Shown: positions 18,152 to 27,231 of the stretch, piece after piece
Layout of the letters: the number at the start of each line of letters is the position of its first letter
Position numbering within the stretch: position 1 is the first letter of the stretch
DNA from: Rhizobium leguminosarum
Lineage (GTDB): Bacteria; Pseudomonadota; Alphaproteobacteria; Rhizobiales; Rhizobiaceae
DNA: 64,000 nucleotides
Reading direction: 5' to 3'
Assembly: GCF_017876795.1 (NCBI RefSeq)
Contig: NZ_JAGIOR010000001.1
Coordinates: 310,001 to 374,000, forward strand
The notes under the pieces: model-generated
What the model was told of the DNA's origin: nothing
The model's database searches: none
Seen by the model: the letters and a program-made list of their open reading frames with translations, nothing else
Program-made: the position numbers and the translations under genes

Positions 18152-18628
18152 TCAGGGACGCTGCAGCAGCGCGCGTCCGATCGGCTTCGGATTCTCGCTG
18201 CGCAACACAAGAGATGTCGTCACTGACCCAAAACGCCCGATCGTGTCAACGATCGTTTCCAGTTCTCCCGGAGACGGAACCAGCACCTTCAAGAGGAAAC
18301 AGTCCTCTCCGGTAAGGCGCAGGACTTCCATGACATGCGGCATCTCGGCAAACTGTTTCAGACAGGCCTTGATATGCTCATGCGTTGTGCGCAGGCGAAG
18401 CACAGCCATCATTCCAATTCCCAAAGCGGTAGGGTCGATACGGGCGGAGTAACCGACAATGATGCCGCGGTCTTCCAGCCGCTTGACCCGTTCCGATGCC
18501 ACCGGCTGAGAGAGCCCGACCCGTCGACCGAGTTCGGAAATCGCTATGCAGCCATTTTCCTGCATCGCTTCGATGATGGCGATATCGGTCGGATCAAGTG
18601 CGACCCGATGATTTTCCTGAAAAGCCAT
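18152..18628 (-). CDS. Lrp/AsnC-family transcriptional regulator
   Basis: A 158-residue regulator with an N-terminal helix-turn-helix (AIIEAMQENGCIAISELGRRVGLSQPVASERVKRLEDRGII) at about residues 18-58 and a RAM ligand-binding domain with MPHVMEVLRLTGEDCFLLKV. The effector is unknown but should be a small molecule such as an amino acid. It is divergent from the hydrolase gene at 18738. A perfect palindrome between them (18693-18711) is a likely binding site. Confidence 0.9.
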   Translation of the reverse strand: MAFQENHRVALDPTDIAIIEAMQENGCIAISELGRRVGLSQPVASERVKRLEDRGIIVGYSARIDPTALGIGMMAVLRLRTTHEHIKACLKQFAEMPHVMEVLRLTGEDCFLLKVLVPSPGELETIVDTIGRFGSVTTSLVLRSENPKPIGRALLQRP

Positions 18629-18692
18629 GGGACCACCTTAAAATCATCGAAGAGGGACGCGGTTTTCCGATGATTATCCATTCCGAAGCAAA

Positions 18693-18711
18693 TGAAAATG
18701 CATCATTTTCA
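18693..18711. promoter_or_regulatory. Candidate operator of the AsnC-type regulator
   Basis: TGAAAATG-CAT-CATTTTCA is a perfect 8+8 dyad, with GAAG/CTTC extending it on both sides. It lies between the divergent regulator and hydrolase genes, 27 bp before the hydrolase start. AT-rich dyads of this size are typical Lrp/AsnC sites. Confidence 0.5.
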
Positions 18712-18737
18712 CTTCCGTGGATGATCAGAGGGGACAT

Positions 18738-19289
18738 ATGAAGGATATCATCATATTGCCGGGGATTGGCGGCTCAGGCGAGGCTCATTGGCAAAGCCGC
18801 TGGGAAAGATCCAAGCCTGAAATGCGGCGTTTTCAACCTGCCGATTGGGATAGGCCCGACTTGGCGGACTGGATTTTAGCCCTGGATCGCACCGTCGCCG
18901 CATCGGCAACCCCTCCGCTGCTGGTCGCCCACAGCCTTGCCTGTCTGCTGGTCACTCATTGGCAACAGGTTTCATTGCATGCCGTTGCCGGAGCTTTTCT
19001 TGTGGCGGTCCCGGATGCGCGGTCCGCTTCATTCCCTGAGGAGGCCGCCGGATTTGCAAATCCGCCATCGCAAACGATGCGCTTCCCCACTCTGATTATC
19101 GCAAGTGCCGATGATCCTTTTGGCACGCTCGACTATGCCCATGCGCGAGCCGATGAGTGGGGTAGCGGTCTTGTCGAGATCGGCCCATTCGGGCATATTA
19201 ACGGACAAAGTGGCCTTGATGACTGGGGCCAGGGGAAGGCCTTGCTGACGGCCTTCTCCGCCGGATTGGCAAAGTCGCATCGGGCTTGA
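18738..19289 (+). CDS. Alpha/beta hydrolase, RBBP9/YdeN family
   Basis: A 183-residue small serine hydrolase. GIGGSGEAHWQSRWE at the start, VAHSLACLLVTHW (nucleophile Ser) near residue 70, ASADDPFG (Asp) and FGHINGQSGL (His) form the triad in the order of the family. The ATG at 18738 follows AGAGGGG, so the start at 18717 is not needed. Substrate unknown. Its divergent AsnC neighbour may control it. Confidence 0.85.
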   Translation: MKDIIILPGIGGSGEAHWQSRWERSKPEMRRFQPADWDRPDLADWILALDRTVAASATPPLLVAHSLACLLVTHWQQVSLHAVAGAFLVAVPDARSASFPEEAAGFANPPSQTMRFPTLIIASADDPFGTLDYAHARADEWGSGLVEIGPFGHINGQSGLDDWGQGKALLTAFSAGLAKSHRA

Positions 19290-19451
19290 GCTTTTCGCAA
19301 GCGTGGGTTCGGGGCTCTCGAACCGGTCGCTCCGATGGCGCTGCAAGGTTTTCAGCATCACAAGATTCCTGAATTTTTACCATGCCGCTTCACCGCGTCT
19401 TTGCACGTATCGGGTTACGCTCTGGAAAATTAAAAACCAGAGGTAAAACAG

Positions 19452-19661
19452 ATGGAAGAACTTTCGGTAACGTCGAAGATCATCAAATCCGTCTATTTCA
19501 GCCAGGACGACGGGCGGCTGAGGATTTGTTTCAAGAATGGCGAGGAGCGTCTGTTCGAAGGCGTTCCGTCCTCGGAAGCCCATGCGATGACGGTGGCGCC
19601 GTCTCCCGGCCATTATTACCTCGACCGGATCAGAACCCGGTTTCGGAGGTTGGCGGCCTGA
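19452..19661 (+). CDS. KTSC-domain small protein
   Basis: A 69-residue protein. The pattern VTSKIIKSVYFSQDDGRLRI, CFKNGEERLFEGVP and a final PGHYYLDRIRTRFR matches the KTSC domain, a short beta-rich domain found alone or next to nucleic-acid enzymes. The Cys of the KTSC name is absent here. AGAGGT precedes the ATG by 8 nt. Function is unknown in the family. It is monocistronic. Confidence 0.7.
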   Translation: MEELSVTSKIIKSVYFSQDDGRLRICFKNGEERLFEGVPSSEAHAMTVAPSPGHYYLDRIRTRFRRLAA

Positions 19662-20033
19662 AAACCTGAGAGAACGACCAGGTCGCCTCGAATTGAGACG
19701 ACTTCGGTGGATAGTAACCGTTGGTTAACCCTAGCGATCATCAGCATTGGATCGGCCCGAGTAGAAAGCGGCATCTGTCGATGCTGCCGGTTTTTGAGAT
19801 TCGGCCAGCCGGGAGGCTCGGTGGCGAACCCCAGCCAGGAAGCCGGGCCTCCCCGTCACGCTAGTCGTGATCGCGATCGCGATCGGGCGATCCTGACGGG
19901 ATTTCGCCGGGGATCGTGGAAAACTAGCAAATTAGAGCTAATCCTGTGAAAAACTCGAATTATCGCATCCGGACTCGACAATGCTTTATTAGGATGATTG
20001 CATAAAGCCTTCGAATTGACCCGGGGGGTGATG
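19662..20033. other. Intergenic region with a long imperfect hairpin
   Basis: No gene is seen in these 372 bp. At 19811-19853 a GGGAGGC / GCCTCCC stem encloses a second pairing, followed by GATCGCGATCGCGATCG alternation at about 19868-19886. No T-run follows, so it does not look like a terminator. It may be a leader or a structured RNA for the downstream Rmf/CrpP-like gene, or simply degenerate repeat DNA. Confidence 0.35.
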
Positions 20034-20273
20034 ATGTTCGAGAATCTGCTTGAGATGCAGGAGCGTGGCGTGCGGGACCGTGCACGTGGCCGCAGCCTGG
20101 CCGACAATCCGATGTCGAAGCCGGATATTCTGCCGATCGCCGATTTCCAGGAATGGTACTCGATGTTCGACGCCTGGCGCTTCGGCTGGTCGATCGAGGA
20201 CGCGATGGCGGGGCATAGCAATGCGCCACGGGATGGCGGCGCATTGTCGCTCGCCTACACCAGAACGGTCTGA
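20034..20273 (+). CDS. Rmf/CrpP-like small protein
   Basis: A 79-residue protein whose central pattern, [17 protein letters not shown] followed about 20 residues later by [17 protein letters not shown], matches the ribosome modulation factor / CrpP fold (Gly-x-x-Ala-Arg...Asn-Pro...Trp...Gly-Trp). Rmf dimerises ribosomes in stationary phase; CrpP was reported in quinolone resistance; rhizobial members are uncharacterised. Two adjacent ATGs (20031, 20034) follow a GGGGGG site; 20034 has better spacing. Its end overlaps the 3' end of pncB by 19 nt, tail to tail. Confidence 0.65.
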   Translation: MFENLLEMQERGVRDRARGRSLADNPMSKPDILPIADFQEWYSMFDAWRFGWSIEDAMAGHSNAPRDGGALSLAYTRTV

Positions 20274-21559
20274 TCGATCCTGTCCTCGGCGCCGAAGAAT
20301 TTCAGGTAGCGCTCGACCTCCGCCGGTTCGCCGGTCGCCTTCTGCGGATTGTCGGAGAGCTTGACCGCCGGACGGCCGTTGGCGTCGCTGACCTTGCAGA
20401 CGACCGAGATCGGGTTGAGGCCGGATATTTCGATAGGCGCACAGCCGGAAAAATCGTTGGTCAGGTTTGTGCCCCAGCCGAAGCTCATGCGCACGCGGCC
20501 TTCGAAATGCCGGTAGGTATCGATGATGGCGTCGACATCGAGACCATCGGAGAAAATCAGCAGCTTCTGGCGCGGATCGCGGCCCATCTTCTTCCACCAG
20601 TCGATAATCTTTTCACCGCCTTCGATCGGCGGGGCACTGTCCGGGCGGAAGCCGGTCCAGTCGGCGACCCATTCCGGCGCATCGCGCAGGAAAGCGGCAG
20701 TGCCGAAAGCATCCGGCAGGACGATCAAAAGGTTGCCGCCGTAGAGCTTGTTCCAGTCACGCAGGATCTTGTAGGGCGCGTTGCGCAACTGCTCATCGGT
20801 TTGCGCAAGGGCGGCAGCCACCATCGGCAGTTCGTGGGCATTGGTGCCGACGGCCTCGAGATCGGAATCCATCGCTAGCAACACGTTGCTGGTGCCGGTA
20901 AAGGCCGGGCCGATGCCTTCCTTCAGCGCTTCGACGCACCAGCGCTGCCAGAGGAAACTGTGACGGCGGCGGGTGCCGAAATCGGAAATGCGCAAGCCCG
21001 GCAGTTCCTTCAGCCGTTCGACCTTCGACCACATCTTCGCCTTGGCGCGGGCATAGAGCACATCGAGGGTGAAGGGACCGAGCGCCTTCATCGCCGAGCG
21101 CGACCGCAGCTCGTTGACGATGGCGAGCGCCGGGATCTCCCACATGGTGGTTTCCTTCCAGGCCCCGTGGAAATCCAGCACATATTGCCCGTCCTTCTTC
21201 GACAGCTCGTATTCGGGGAGCTGAAAGTTGGAAAGCCAGGCGAGGAATTCGGGCTCGAAGATCTGGGCGCGGCCATAGAAACTGTTACCCGCCAGCCAGA
21301 TCATCTCCTTCTTGGCGAGTTTCAGCGTGCGGGCATGATCGAGCTGTTCGCGCAATTCGCCTTCGTCGATCTCATCGGCAAGGCGCACGCGCTTGGTGCG
21401 ATTGATGAGGGTGAAGGACGCGTTCACGTCAGGATAAAGCTTCCAGATCATCTGCAGCATCAGAAGCTTGTAGAAGTCGGTATCGATCAGGCTGCGAACA
21501 ATCGGATCGAGTTTCCAGGCGTGATTGTAGACGCGTCTTGCAATATCGGTCCTGGCCAT
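20255..21559 (-). CDS. pncB: Nicotinate phosphoribosyltransferase
   Basis: A 434-residue enzyme of NAD salvage that joins nicotinic acid to PRPP with ATP hydrolysis. Family segments include [14 protein letters not shown] at the start, [24 protein letters not shown], and [10 protein letters not shown] near residue 330. The ATG at 21559 follows CAGGA and gives normal PncB length; the longer open frame to 21793 runs through non-coding DNA. It is transcribed alone. Confidence 0.95.
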   Translation of the reverse strand: MARTDIARRVYNHAWKLDPIVRSLIDTDFYKLLMLQMIWKLYPDVNASFTLINRTKRVRLADEIDEGELREQLDHARTLKLAKKEMIWLAGNSFYGRAQIFEPEFLAWLSNFQLPEYELSKKDGQYVLDFHGAWKETTMWEIPALAIVNELRSRSAMKALGPFTLDVLYARAKAKMWSKVERLKELPGLRISDFGTRRRHSFLWQRWCVEALKEGIGPAFTGTSNVLLAMDSDLEAVGTNAHELPMVAAALAQTDEQLRNAPYKILRDWNKLYGGNLLIVLPDAFGTAAFLRDAPEWVADWTGFRPDSAPPIEGGEKIIDWWKKMGRDPRQKLLIFSDGLDVDAIIDTYRHFEGRVRMSFGWGTNLTNDFSGCAPIEISGLNPISVVCKVSDANGRPAVKLSDNPQKATGEPAEVERYLKFFGAEDRIDQTVLV

Positions 21560-21746
21560 AAAATTCCTGCCCCTGTCCACTCCGGTCAGGTGCTGCCAAA
21601 TTCCCGGGTATTGCCAAGTCCGGGCCGGCGCACGAACCGGCTCGTGCGCCTTCTTATCGAAAAATCGACAGACAAAGTCCAGATAAAACAACAAGCATCC
21701 CGCGGCGCGAATGGCGGCGGGATGCGAGAGGTCATTTACCGAATGC

Positions 21747-22109
21747 TTATTGGGCCGGCGCTGCGGGTTGGGCCGGTGCTGCAGGCGTGACACCAGGGGC
21801 GGCCGGCGTAGTGTTTTGTGTCTCGGTCGGAACCGCAGTGCCGTTTTGCAGCGTTGGCGCAGGTGGCGTGTCAGGCTGCTGCGACTGCAGCTGCTGTCCG
21901 GGCTGCTGCGGCGCCACCTCGTTTGCTTCGCGCTTGCCCCAGATCTCCACCGGGATCCAAACCACGAAAGCCAGCACCAGTGCGGCGAGCAGCACCAGCA
22001 GAATGCGATAACCCGTGCGCCCCTGCCTTGCCTTCACCGGGGGGATCTGCTCGTCCTTGTGAAGCTTGCCGTCAGACTTTTCCCAGCGTGTTTCCGTCTG
22101 ATGCGCCAT
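21747..22109 (-). CDS. Single-pass membrane protein with Pro/Gln-rich tail, probable stress gene
   Basis: A 120-residue protein: a charged N-terminus of about 34 residues, one membrane helix ([26 protein letters not shown]), and a periplasmic low-complexity tail rich in Pro, Gln, Ala and Thr. I know no function for it. Two adjacent ATGs (22112, 22109) follow GGAAGGAAACG; 22109 has the better spacing. The gene is preceded by a consensus EcfG-type promoter (22166-22190), suggesting general-stress expression. Confidence 0.75.
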   Translation of the reverse strand: MAHQTETRWEKSDGKLHKDEQIPPVKARQGRTGYRILLVLLAALVLAFVVWIPVEIWGKREANEVAPQQPGQQLQSQQPDTPPAPTLQNGTAVPTETQNTTPAAPGVTPAAPAQPAAPAQ

Positions 22110-22165
22110 CATCGTTTCCTTCCGTGTCTTGACGGGCCGGATCCGACCCGAGAATTCCACAGGGG

Positions 22166-22190
22166 AACGGATGGCTGTCTGGAAGGTTCC
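22166..22190 (-). promoter_or_regulatory. EcfG-type general stress promoter
   Basis: Minus strand: GGAAC-N16-CGTT, an exact match to the alphaproteobacterial EcfG (RpoE2/SigT-type) consensus. The expected start point is near 22158, giving a leader of about 50 nt before the membrane-protein gene at 22109. Confidence 0.75.
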
Positions 22191-22242
22191 GGGGGCTTGG
22201 ATCCGGATGATGTTAGGCGCTCACAGGTTTCTGCATGATGCT

Positions 22243-23208
22243 CTAATAGCCGACGGCGCGGTCGACCGCGAATTGCAGCGGCTCGCCGCGCTCGAAACGG
22301 GCGATCTGCGTTTCGACATGACGGAACAGCGCGTTTTCTTCGGAAACCGCCGCGTCGTGCGGCGTGATGAAGACATTTTCCAGTTCCCACAACGGATTGT
22401 CGGGGCCAAGCGGCTCCGCCTCGAAGACATCCAGCGAAGCGCCGCCGAGGGTGCCGTCGCGGACGGCGGAAACGATATCGGCCTCGACCTGGCTCTTGCC
22501 GCGGCCGGCATTGATGAAGACCGGGCGCCCGAGCGCACCGCCGCGACGCAGCTTTTTGAATAGCCCGCCATCATAAAACCCTGTCGTCTCGGGCGTGAGA
22601 GGCAGCAAACCGACAAGAATGTCAGTCCTTGCGAGGAAATTGTCCAACGCGCCGGCATCGAAGGTTTCGACGCCATCGATTTCCTTGCGCGTGCGCGACC
22701 AGCCGATGACGTTAAAACCCATCACCTTCAGCTTGGCGACCGCATCCAACCCGAGAATGCCGAGACCCATGACGCCGACCGTCACCTCCGCCGCTTCCGG
22801 CGCGATCAGCTTGGCCCATTGGCGCTGCCGTTGATGGCTGTCATGGGCATATTGCCCCCGCAGATGCATCAGGCACTGCATGACCACCCATTCGCTCATG
22901 CGGGTCGTCAGGCTGCGATCGACGAAACGGACGATCGGGATTTCCGGCAGGCCGTCCATGCCGATAATATGGTCGACGCCGGCGCCGCCCGAGAAAATCA
23001 CCTTGAGGTTTGGCGCCCGCGCGAAAAGGTCAGCATCCGGCTTCCAGAGAAGCGCATATTCGGCCTCGCGGAGATCACGCTCCCGATCGGCGGGATCGGC
23101 GAGATTGATGCTGCCGCGATCGGAAAAGGCCGTCTTCAACACACGGGCGACGCCTTCGGGATTGAACTTGATATCGACGAGAACGGGAAGAGGTGTCGGC
23201 ATGATCAT
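22243..23208 (-). CDS. ghrA: Glyoxylate/hydroxypyruvate reductase A-like D-2-hydroxyacid dehydrogenase
   Basis: A 321-residue dehydrogenase with the NAD(P)-binding motif VGVMGLGILGLDA near residue 145, catalytic RPVFINAGRG and the late FITPHDAAVSEE segment carrying the catalytic His. It should reduce glyoxylate or hydroxypyruvate. It begins only 2 bp after the yejF stop, so it belongs to the yej transcript, which is unusual. An ATG two codons in (23202) is an alternative start. The exact substrate is inferred. Confidence 0.85.
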   Translation of the reverse strand: MIMPTPLPVLVDIKFNPEGVARVLKTAFSDRGSINLADPADRERDLREAEYALLWKPDADLFARAPNLKVIFSGGAGVDHIIGMDGLPEIPIVRFVDRSLTTRMSEWVVMQCLMHLRGQYAHDSHQRQRQWAKLIAPEAAEVTVGVMGLGILGLDAVAKLKVMGFNVIGWSRTRKEIDGVETFDAGALDNFLARTDILVGLLPLTPETTGFYDGGLFKKLRRGGALGRPVFINAGRGKSQVEADIVSAVRDGTLGGASLDVFEAEPLGPDNPLWELENVFITPHDAAVSEENALFRHVETQIARFERGEPLQFAVDRAVGY

Positions 23209-23210
23209 CT

Positions 23211-24848
23211 TTACTGCTGCACGGCGGGGGTCGGCACCGCCTCGATGTTGAAGGCGGCCGCCATCAGCGCCCTGGTGTATTCGTCCTTCGGCGCGCGGAA
23301 GATTTCTGATGACGGGCCCTGCTCGACCACCTTGCCGAAGCGCATGACGATGACGTCGTTCGCGAGCGCCTTCACCACTTTCAGGTCGTGGCTGATGAAG
23401 AGATAGGCGAGATCGTGCTTCTTCTGCAGATCGCGCAGAAGATCGACCACCTGGGCCTGCACGCTCATGTCGAGCGCGGAGGTCGGCTCGTCGAGCATGA
23501 CGAAGCGTGGCTTCAGCACCATGGCGCGGGCAATGGCGATGCGCTGGCGCTGACCGCCGGAGAATTCGTGCGGATAACGCCAGCGGGTCAGAGGATCGAG
23601 ACCGACTTCCTCCAGCGCCCAGCAGACGCGCTGGTCGCGCTCCTCCAATGTCAACGAGCGCTCATGCACCTTCAGCCCTTCGGCGACGATATCGCCGACC
23701 GACATACGGGGGCTGAGCGACCCGTAGGGATCCTGGAAGACCACCTGCAGCTGGTTGCGCAACGGCCGCATCTCGCTGAACGAATAGCCGGCTATTTCTT
23801 TGCCGACGAAGGCAATCCGCCCCTGCGAGGATATCAGCCGGGTGAGCGCCAGGCCAAGCGTGGTCTTGCCGGAACCGGATTCGCCGACGACACCGAGCGT
23901 CTGCCCGGCACGCAGCGAAAGATCGATGCCGTCGACCGCCTTCACGTGATCGACGACGCGGCGCATCAGCCCCGCCTTGATCGGGAACCAGACGCGAATG
24001 TCGGAACCTTCCATCACCATCGGCTTTGCGGGATCGGCAAGCGGCGGCTCGCCGCGCGGTTCGGAGGCGAGAAGGTGGCGGGTATATTCGTGCTTCGGAT
24101 TGGCGAAGACGTCCTCGACCGTTCCGGTTTCGATGATCCTGCCCTTGGTCATGACGCAGACGCGGTCGGCGAATTTGCGCACGATGCCGAGATCATGGGT
24201 AATGAACAACATCGACATGCCGTGCACGGCCTTCAACTGCCGGAGCAATTCGAGGATCTGCGCCTGCACGGTGACATCGAGGGCGGTGGTCGGCTCGTCG
24301 GCGATCAGCAATTCCGGCCGGTTGGCAAGTGCCATGGCGATCATGACGCGCTGACGCTGGCCGCCGGAGAGCTCGTGCGGATAGGCCTTCAATCGCTTTT
24401 CCGGCTCGCGGATGCCGACCTGGTTCAACAGTTCCAATATGCGCTGGCGCGCCGGCTGGCCGGTAAGGCCCTGGTGCAGCGCCAGGATCTCGGCGACCTG
24501 CTTCTCGATCGAATGAAGCGGATTGAGCGAGGTCATCGGCTCCTGGAAGATCATGGTGATGTCGTTGCCGCGCACCTCGCGCAACGCCCGTTCCGAGGCC
24601 TTCAGAAGGTCCTTGCCCTTGAACAGGATTTCGCCGGAGGGATGGCTTGCCGAGGGATAAGGCAAAAGCCGCAGGATCGAGTTGGCCGAGACCGACTTGC
24701 CGGAGCCGGATTCGCCGACCAGCGCCACGACCTCACCCTTGGCGATATCGAAGGAGATGTGGTCGACGGCGAGTGAGGTCTGGCCGCCCTGATGAAAGGC
24801 AACCGAGAGATCGCGGACGGAAAGGAGCGGTTCTGTCATATCACTCAT
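23211..24848 (-). CDS. yejF: YejF, double ATP-binding protein of a peptide importer
   Basis: A 545-residue protein with two complete ATPase domains: Walker [14 protein letters not shown] and [13 protein letters not shown], signatures LSGGQRQRV and FSGGQRQRI. Fusion of the two oligopeptide-type ATPases is characteristic of YejF. The ATG at 24848 overlaps the yejE stop by 4 nt (ATGA). In enterobacteria YejABEF imports microcin C and peptides; in rhizobia related systems take up peptides including plant NCR peptides. Confidence 0.93.
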   Translation of the reverse strand: MSDMTEPLLSVRDLSVAFHQGGQTSLAVDHISFDIAKGEVVALVGESGSGKSVSANSILRLLPYPSASHPSGEILFKGKDLLKASERALREVRGNDITMIFQEPMTSLNPLHSIEKQVAEILALHQGLTGQPARQRILELLNQVGIREPEKRLKAYPHELSGGQRQRVMIAMALANRPELLIADEPTTALDVTVQAQILELLRQLKAVHGMSMLFITHDLGIVRKFADRVCVMTKGRIIETGTVEDVFANPKHEYTRHLLASEPRGEPPLADPAKPMVMEGSDIRVWFPIKAGLMRRVVDHVKAVDGIDLSLRAGQTLGVVGESGSGKTTLGLALTRLISSQGRIAFVGKEIAGYSFSEMRPLRNQLQVVFQDPYGSLSPRMSVGDIVAEGLKVHERSLTLEERDQRVCWALEEVGLDPLTRWRYPHEFSGGQRQRIAIARAMVLKPRFVMLDEPTSALDMSVQAQVVDLLRDLQKKHDLAYLFISHDLKVVKALANDVIVMRFGKVVEQGPSSEIFRAPKDEYTRALMAAAFNIEAVPTPAVQQ

Positions 24849-25993
24849 TGAAACGTCTTCCTCGGATCGAAGGCATCGCGCACGGCTTCGCCGATGAAGA
24901 TCAGCAGGGACAGCATGATCGACATGGCGAAGAAGGCCGTCAGCCCGAGCCACGGCGCCTGCAGGTTGCTCTTGCCCTGAGCGATCATTTCACCGAGCGA
25001 GGGGGAGCCCGGCGGCATGCCGAAGCCGAGGAAATCGAGCGAGGTCAGGGTGGTGATCGAGCCGGAGAGGATGAAGGGCAGGAAGGTCAGCGTCGCGACC
25101 ATGGCATTCGGCAGCAGGTGGCGCCACATGATGGTGCGATTGTTGACGCCGAGCGCGCGGGCGGCGCGGACATATTCGAAATTGCGGGCGCGCAGGAATT
25201 CGGCGCGCACGATGCCAACGAAGCCAACCCAGGAAAAGAGCAGCATGATGCCGAGCAGCACGAAGAAGCCGGGCGGAAGGAGGGCGGCGATGATCAGCAG
25301 GATGTAAAGCACCGGCATCGACGACCAGATTTCGATGAAGCGCTGCAACAGCAGATCGGTCCAGCCGCCGAAATAGCCCTGCACCGCACCGGCGGTCACG
25401 CCGATGATCGCCGAGCAGATGGTCAGCACCAGGCCGAAGAGCACCGATATGCGGAAGCCGTAGATGACGCGCGCCAGCACGTCGCGGGCCTGGTCGTCGG
25501 TGCCGAGCCAATTGAGGTTGCCCAGCGTGCAATCCGGATCGTTCACGCCCTGCGGATAACCGGCGCAGCGTTCCTCCTTGGTCATCAGCCAGAAGGGGGC
25601 CGTCGGCGCCGAATGCGGAATATTCGAGTTGACCGAGCGGTAGGAATAGCGGATCGGCGGCCAGATCATCCAGCCATTGGCGTTGATCTCGTCCGATATC
25701 ACCGAGGAACGATAGTCGGTTTCGGCCAGGAAGCCGCCGAACTTGTCCTCGGGATAGTCGATAAGAACAGGCAAGAGGATCTCGCCCTTGTAGGAGGCGA
25801 TGATCGGCCGGTCGTTGGCGAGGAACTCGGCAAACAGGCTGAGTACGAACAGCAGCAGAAACAGCCAAAGCGCCCAGTAACCGCGGCCATTCGCCCGGAA
25901 ATTCTGCCAGCGGCGAATGTTGGTCGGCGACAGCAGGCCCTTGCGCGGCGGCTTGACGGGTGTTGCGACAGCAGGATTTGCGGCGGCGTCCAT
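24845..25993 (-). CDS. yejE: YejE, peptide ABC transporter permease
   Basis: A 382-residue DppC-type permease with a long periplasmic loop after TM1 (including DYPEDKFGGFLAETDY), typical of YejE, and the permease motif EFLRARNFEYVRAARALGV near residue 270. Its ATG shares one nucleotide with the yejB stop (TGATG). The long alternative reading to 26443 is not coding. It pairs with YejB. Confidence 0.93.
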   Translation of the reverse strand: MDAAANPAVATPVKPPRKGLLSPTNIRRWQNFRANGRGYWALWLFLLLFVLSLFAEFLANDRPIIASYKGEILLPVLIDYPEDKFGGFLAETDYRSSVISDEINANGWMIWPPIRYSYRSVNSNIPHSAPTAPFWLMTKEERCAGYPQGVNDPDCTLGNLNWLGTDDQARDVLARVIYGFRISVLFGLVLTICSAIIGVTAGAVQGYFGGWTDLLLQRFIEIWSSMPVLYILLIIAALLPPGFFVLLGIMLLFSWVGFVGIVRAEFLRARNFEYVRAARALGVNNRTIMWRHLLPNAMVATLTFLPFILSGSITTLTSLDFLGFGMPPGSPSLGEMIAQGKSNLQAPWLGLTAFFAMSIMLSLLIFIGEAVRDAFDPRKTFQ

Positions 25994-27081
25994 CAGACAT
26001 CCCTCCGCTCGAAATCGATGCGCGGATCGATCCAGGTGTAGATCAGGTCGGAAACCAGGCTGACGACAAGGCCGAGCAGCGAGAAGATGTAGAGCGTGGC
26101 GAAGACGATCGGGTAATCCCGGTTGACCACCGACAGATAGCCGAGACGGCCGAGGCCATCCAGCGAGAAGATGTTCTCGATCAGCAGTGAGCCGGTGAAG
26201 AAAGCCGAGATGAAGGCACCGGGAAAACCGGCGATAATGATCAGCATGGCGTTGCGGAAGACATGACCGTAGAGCACCTGCCGCTGGTTCAGGCCCTTGG
26301 CGCGGGCGGTGACCACATATTGCTTCTTGATCTCCTCGATGAACGAGTTCTTGGTCAGGAGCGTCGTCGTCGCGAAGGCCGACAGCGAAAGCGAGATCAG
26401 CGGCAAGGTGAGATGCCAGAAATAGTCGAGCGGCTTCTGCCACCAGGCCAGCTGGTCGAAATTATCGGAGACCAGGCCGCGCAGCGGAAACCAGTCGTAG
26501 AAGGAGCCACCAGCGAAAAGCACGATCAGCAGGATGCCGAAGAGGAAGCTCGGCACGGCGTAACCGACGACGATGACGCCCGACGTCCAGACATCGAAGG
26601 TCGATCCGTCCTTGACCGCCTTGCGGATGCCGAGCGGGATGGAGATGGCATAGGAGAAGATCAGGATCCAGATGCCGAGCGAGATCGACACCGGCAGCTT
26701 CTCCTTGACGAGTTCGAGCACCGAGGTATTGCGGAAGAAGCTCTCGCCGAAATCAAAGCGGATGTAATTCCACATCATCTCGCCGAAACGCGTCAGCGGC
26801 GGCTTGTCGAAGCCGAACTGCTTTTCGAGCTTGGCGATCAGTTCCGGATCGAGGCCCTGGGCACCGCGATATTTAGAGCCTTCGTCATTGCCGCCACCGC
26901 CGGGAAGATCGCCACCGCCGGACAGGCGCTGGTCGGCACTGTCGGCCTGACCGGTCAATTGGGCGATCACCTGCTCGACGGGACCGCCGGGGGCGAACTG
27001 AATGACGGTGAAGGAAATCGCCATGATGCCGATGATGGTCGGGATCATCAAAAGCAGGCGGCGAAAGATATAGGCGCCCAT
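25993..27081 (-). CDS. yejB: YejB, peptide ABC transporter permease
   Basis: A 362-residue DppB-type permease: [19 protein letters not shown] at the start, an inserted Gly/Asp-rich periplasmic stretch ([15 protein letters not shown]) and the [15 protein letters not shown] permease motif. It lies 150 bp after yejA and directly before yejE. It forms the inner-membrane channel with YejE. Confidence 0.93.
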   Translation of the reverse strand: MGAYIFRRLLLMIPTIIGIMAISFTVIQFAPGGPVEQVIAQLTGQADSADQRLSGGGDLPGGGGNDEGSKYRGAQGLDPELIAKLEKQFGFDKPPLTRFGEMMWNYIRFDFGESFFRNTSVLELVKEKLPVSISLGIWILIFSYAISIPLGIRKAVKDGSTFDVWTSGVIVVGYAVPSFLFGILLIVLFAGGSFYDWFPLRGLVSDNFDQLAWWQKPLDYFWHLTLPLISLSLSAFATTTLLTKNSFIEEIKKQYVVTARAKGLNQRQVLYGHVFRNAMLIIIAGFPGAFISAFFTGSLLIENIFSLDGLGRLGYLSVVNRDYPIVFATLYIFSLLGLVVSLVSDLIYTWIDPRIDFERRDV

Positions 27082-27231
27082 CAGCCTTCAGCCTCCGGGA
27101 ATGTTTTTTCTGTCTGCCCGCCGTCCAGTCCAATGCCGCTCAATCCGTCAGCCTTCCCTTGCCGGCCCTGCCGACGTGTCGTGATTCGCTCGTGCCATTT
27201 GGAGCCCAGGGCCCCTGTATTGCAAGCCCGC

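Noticed and set aside
19707..19949. 80-residue plus-strand frame
   Set aside because: Includes the hairpin and the GATCGC run translated as RDRDRD; no start signal.
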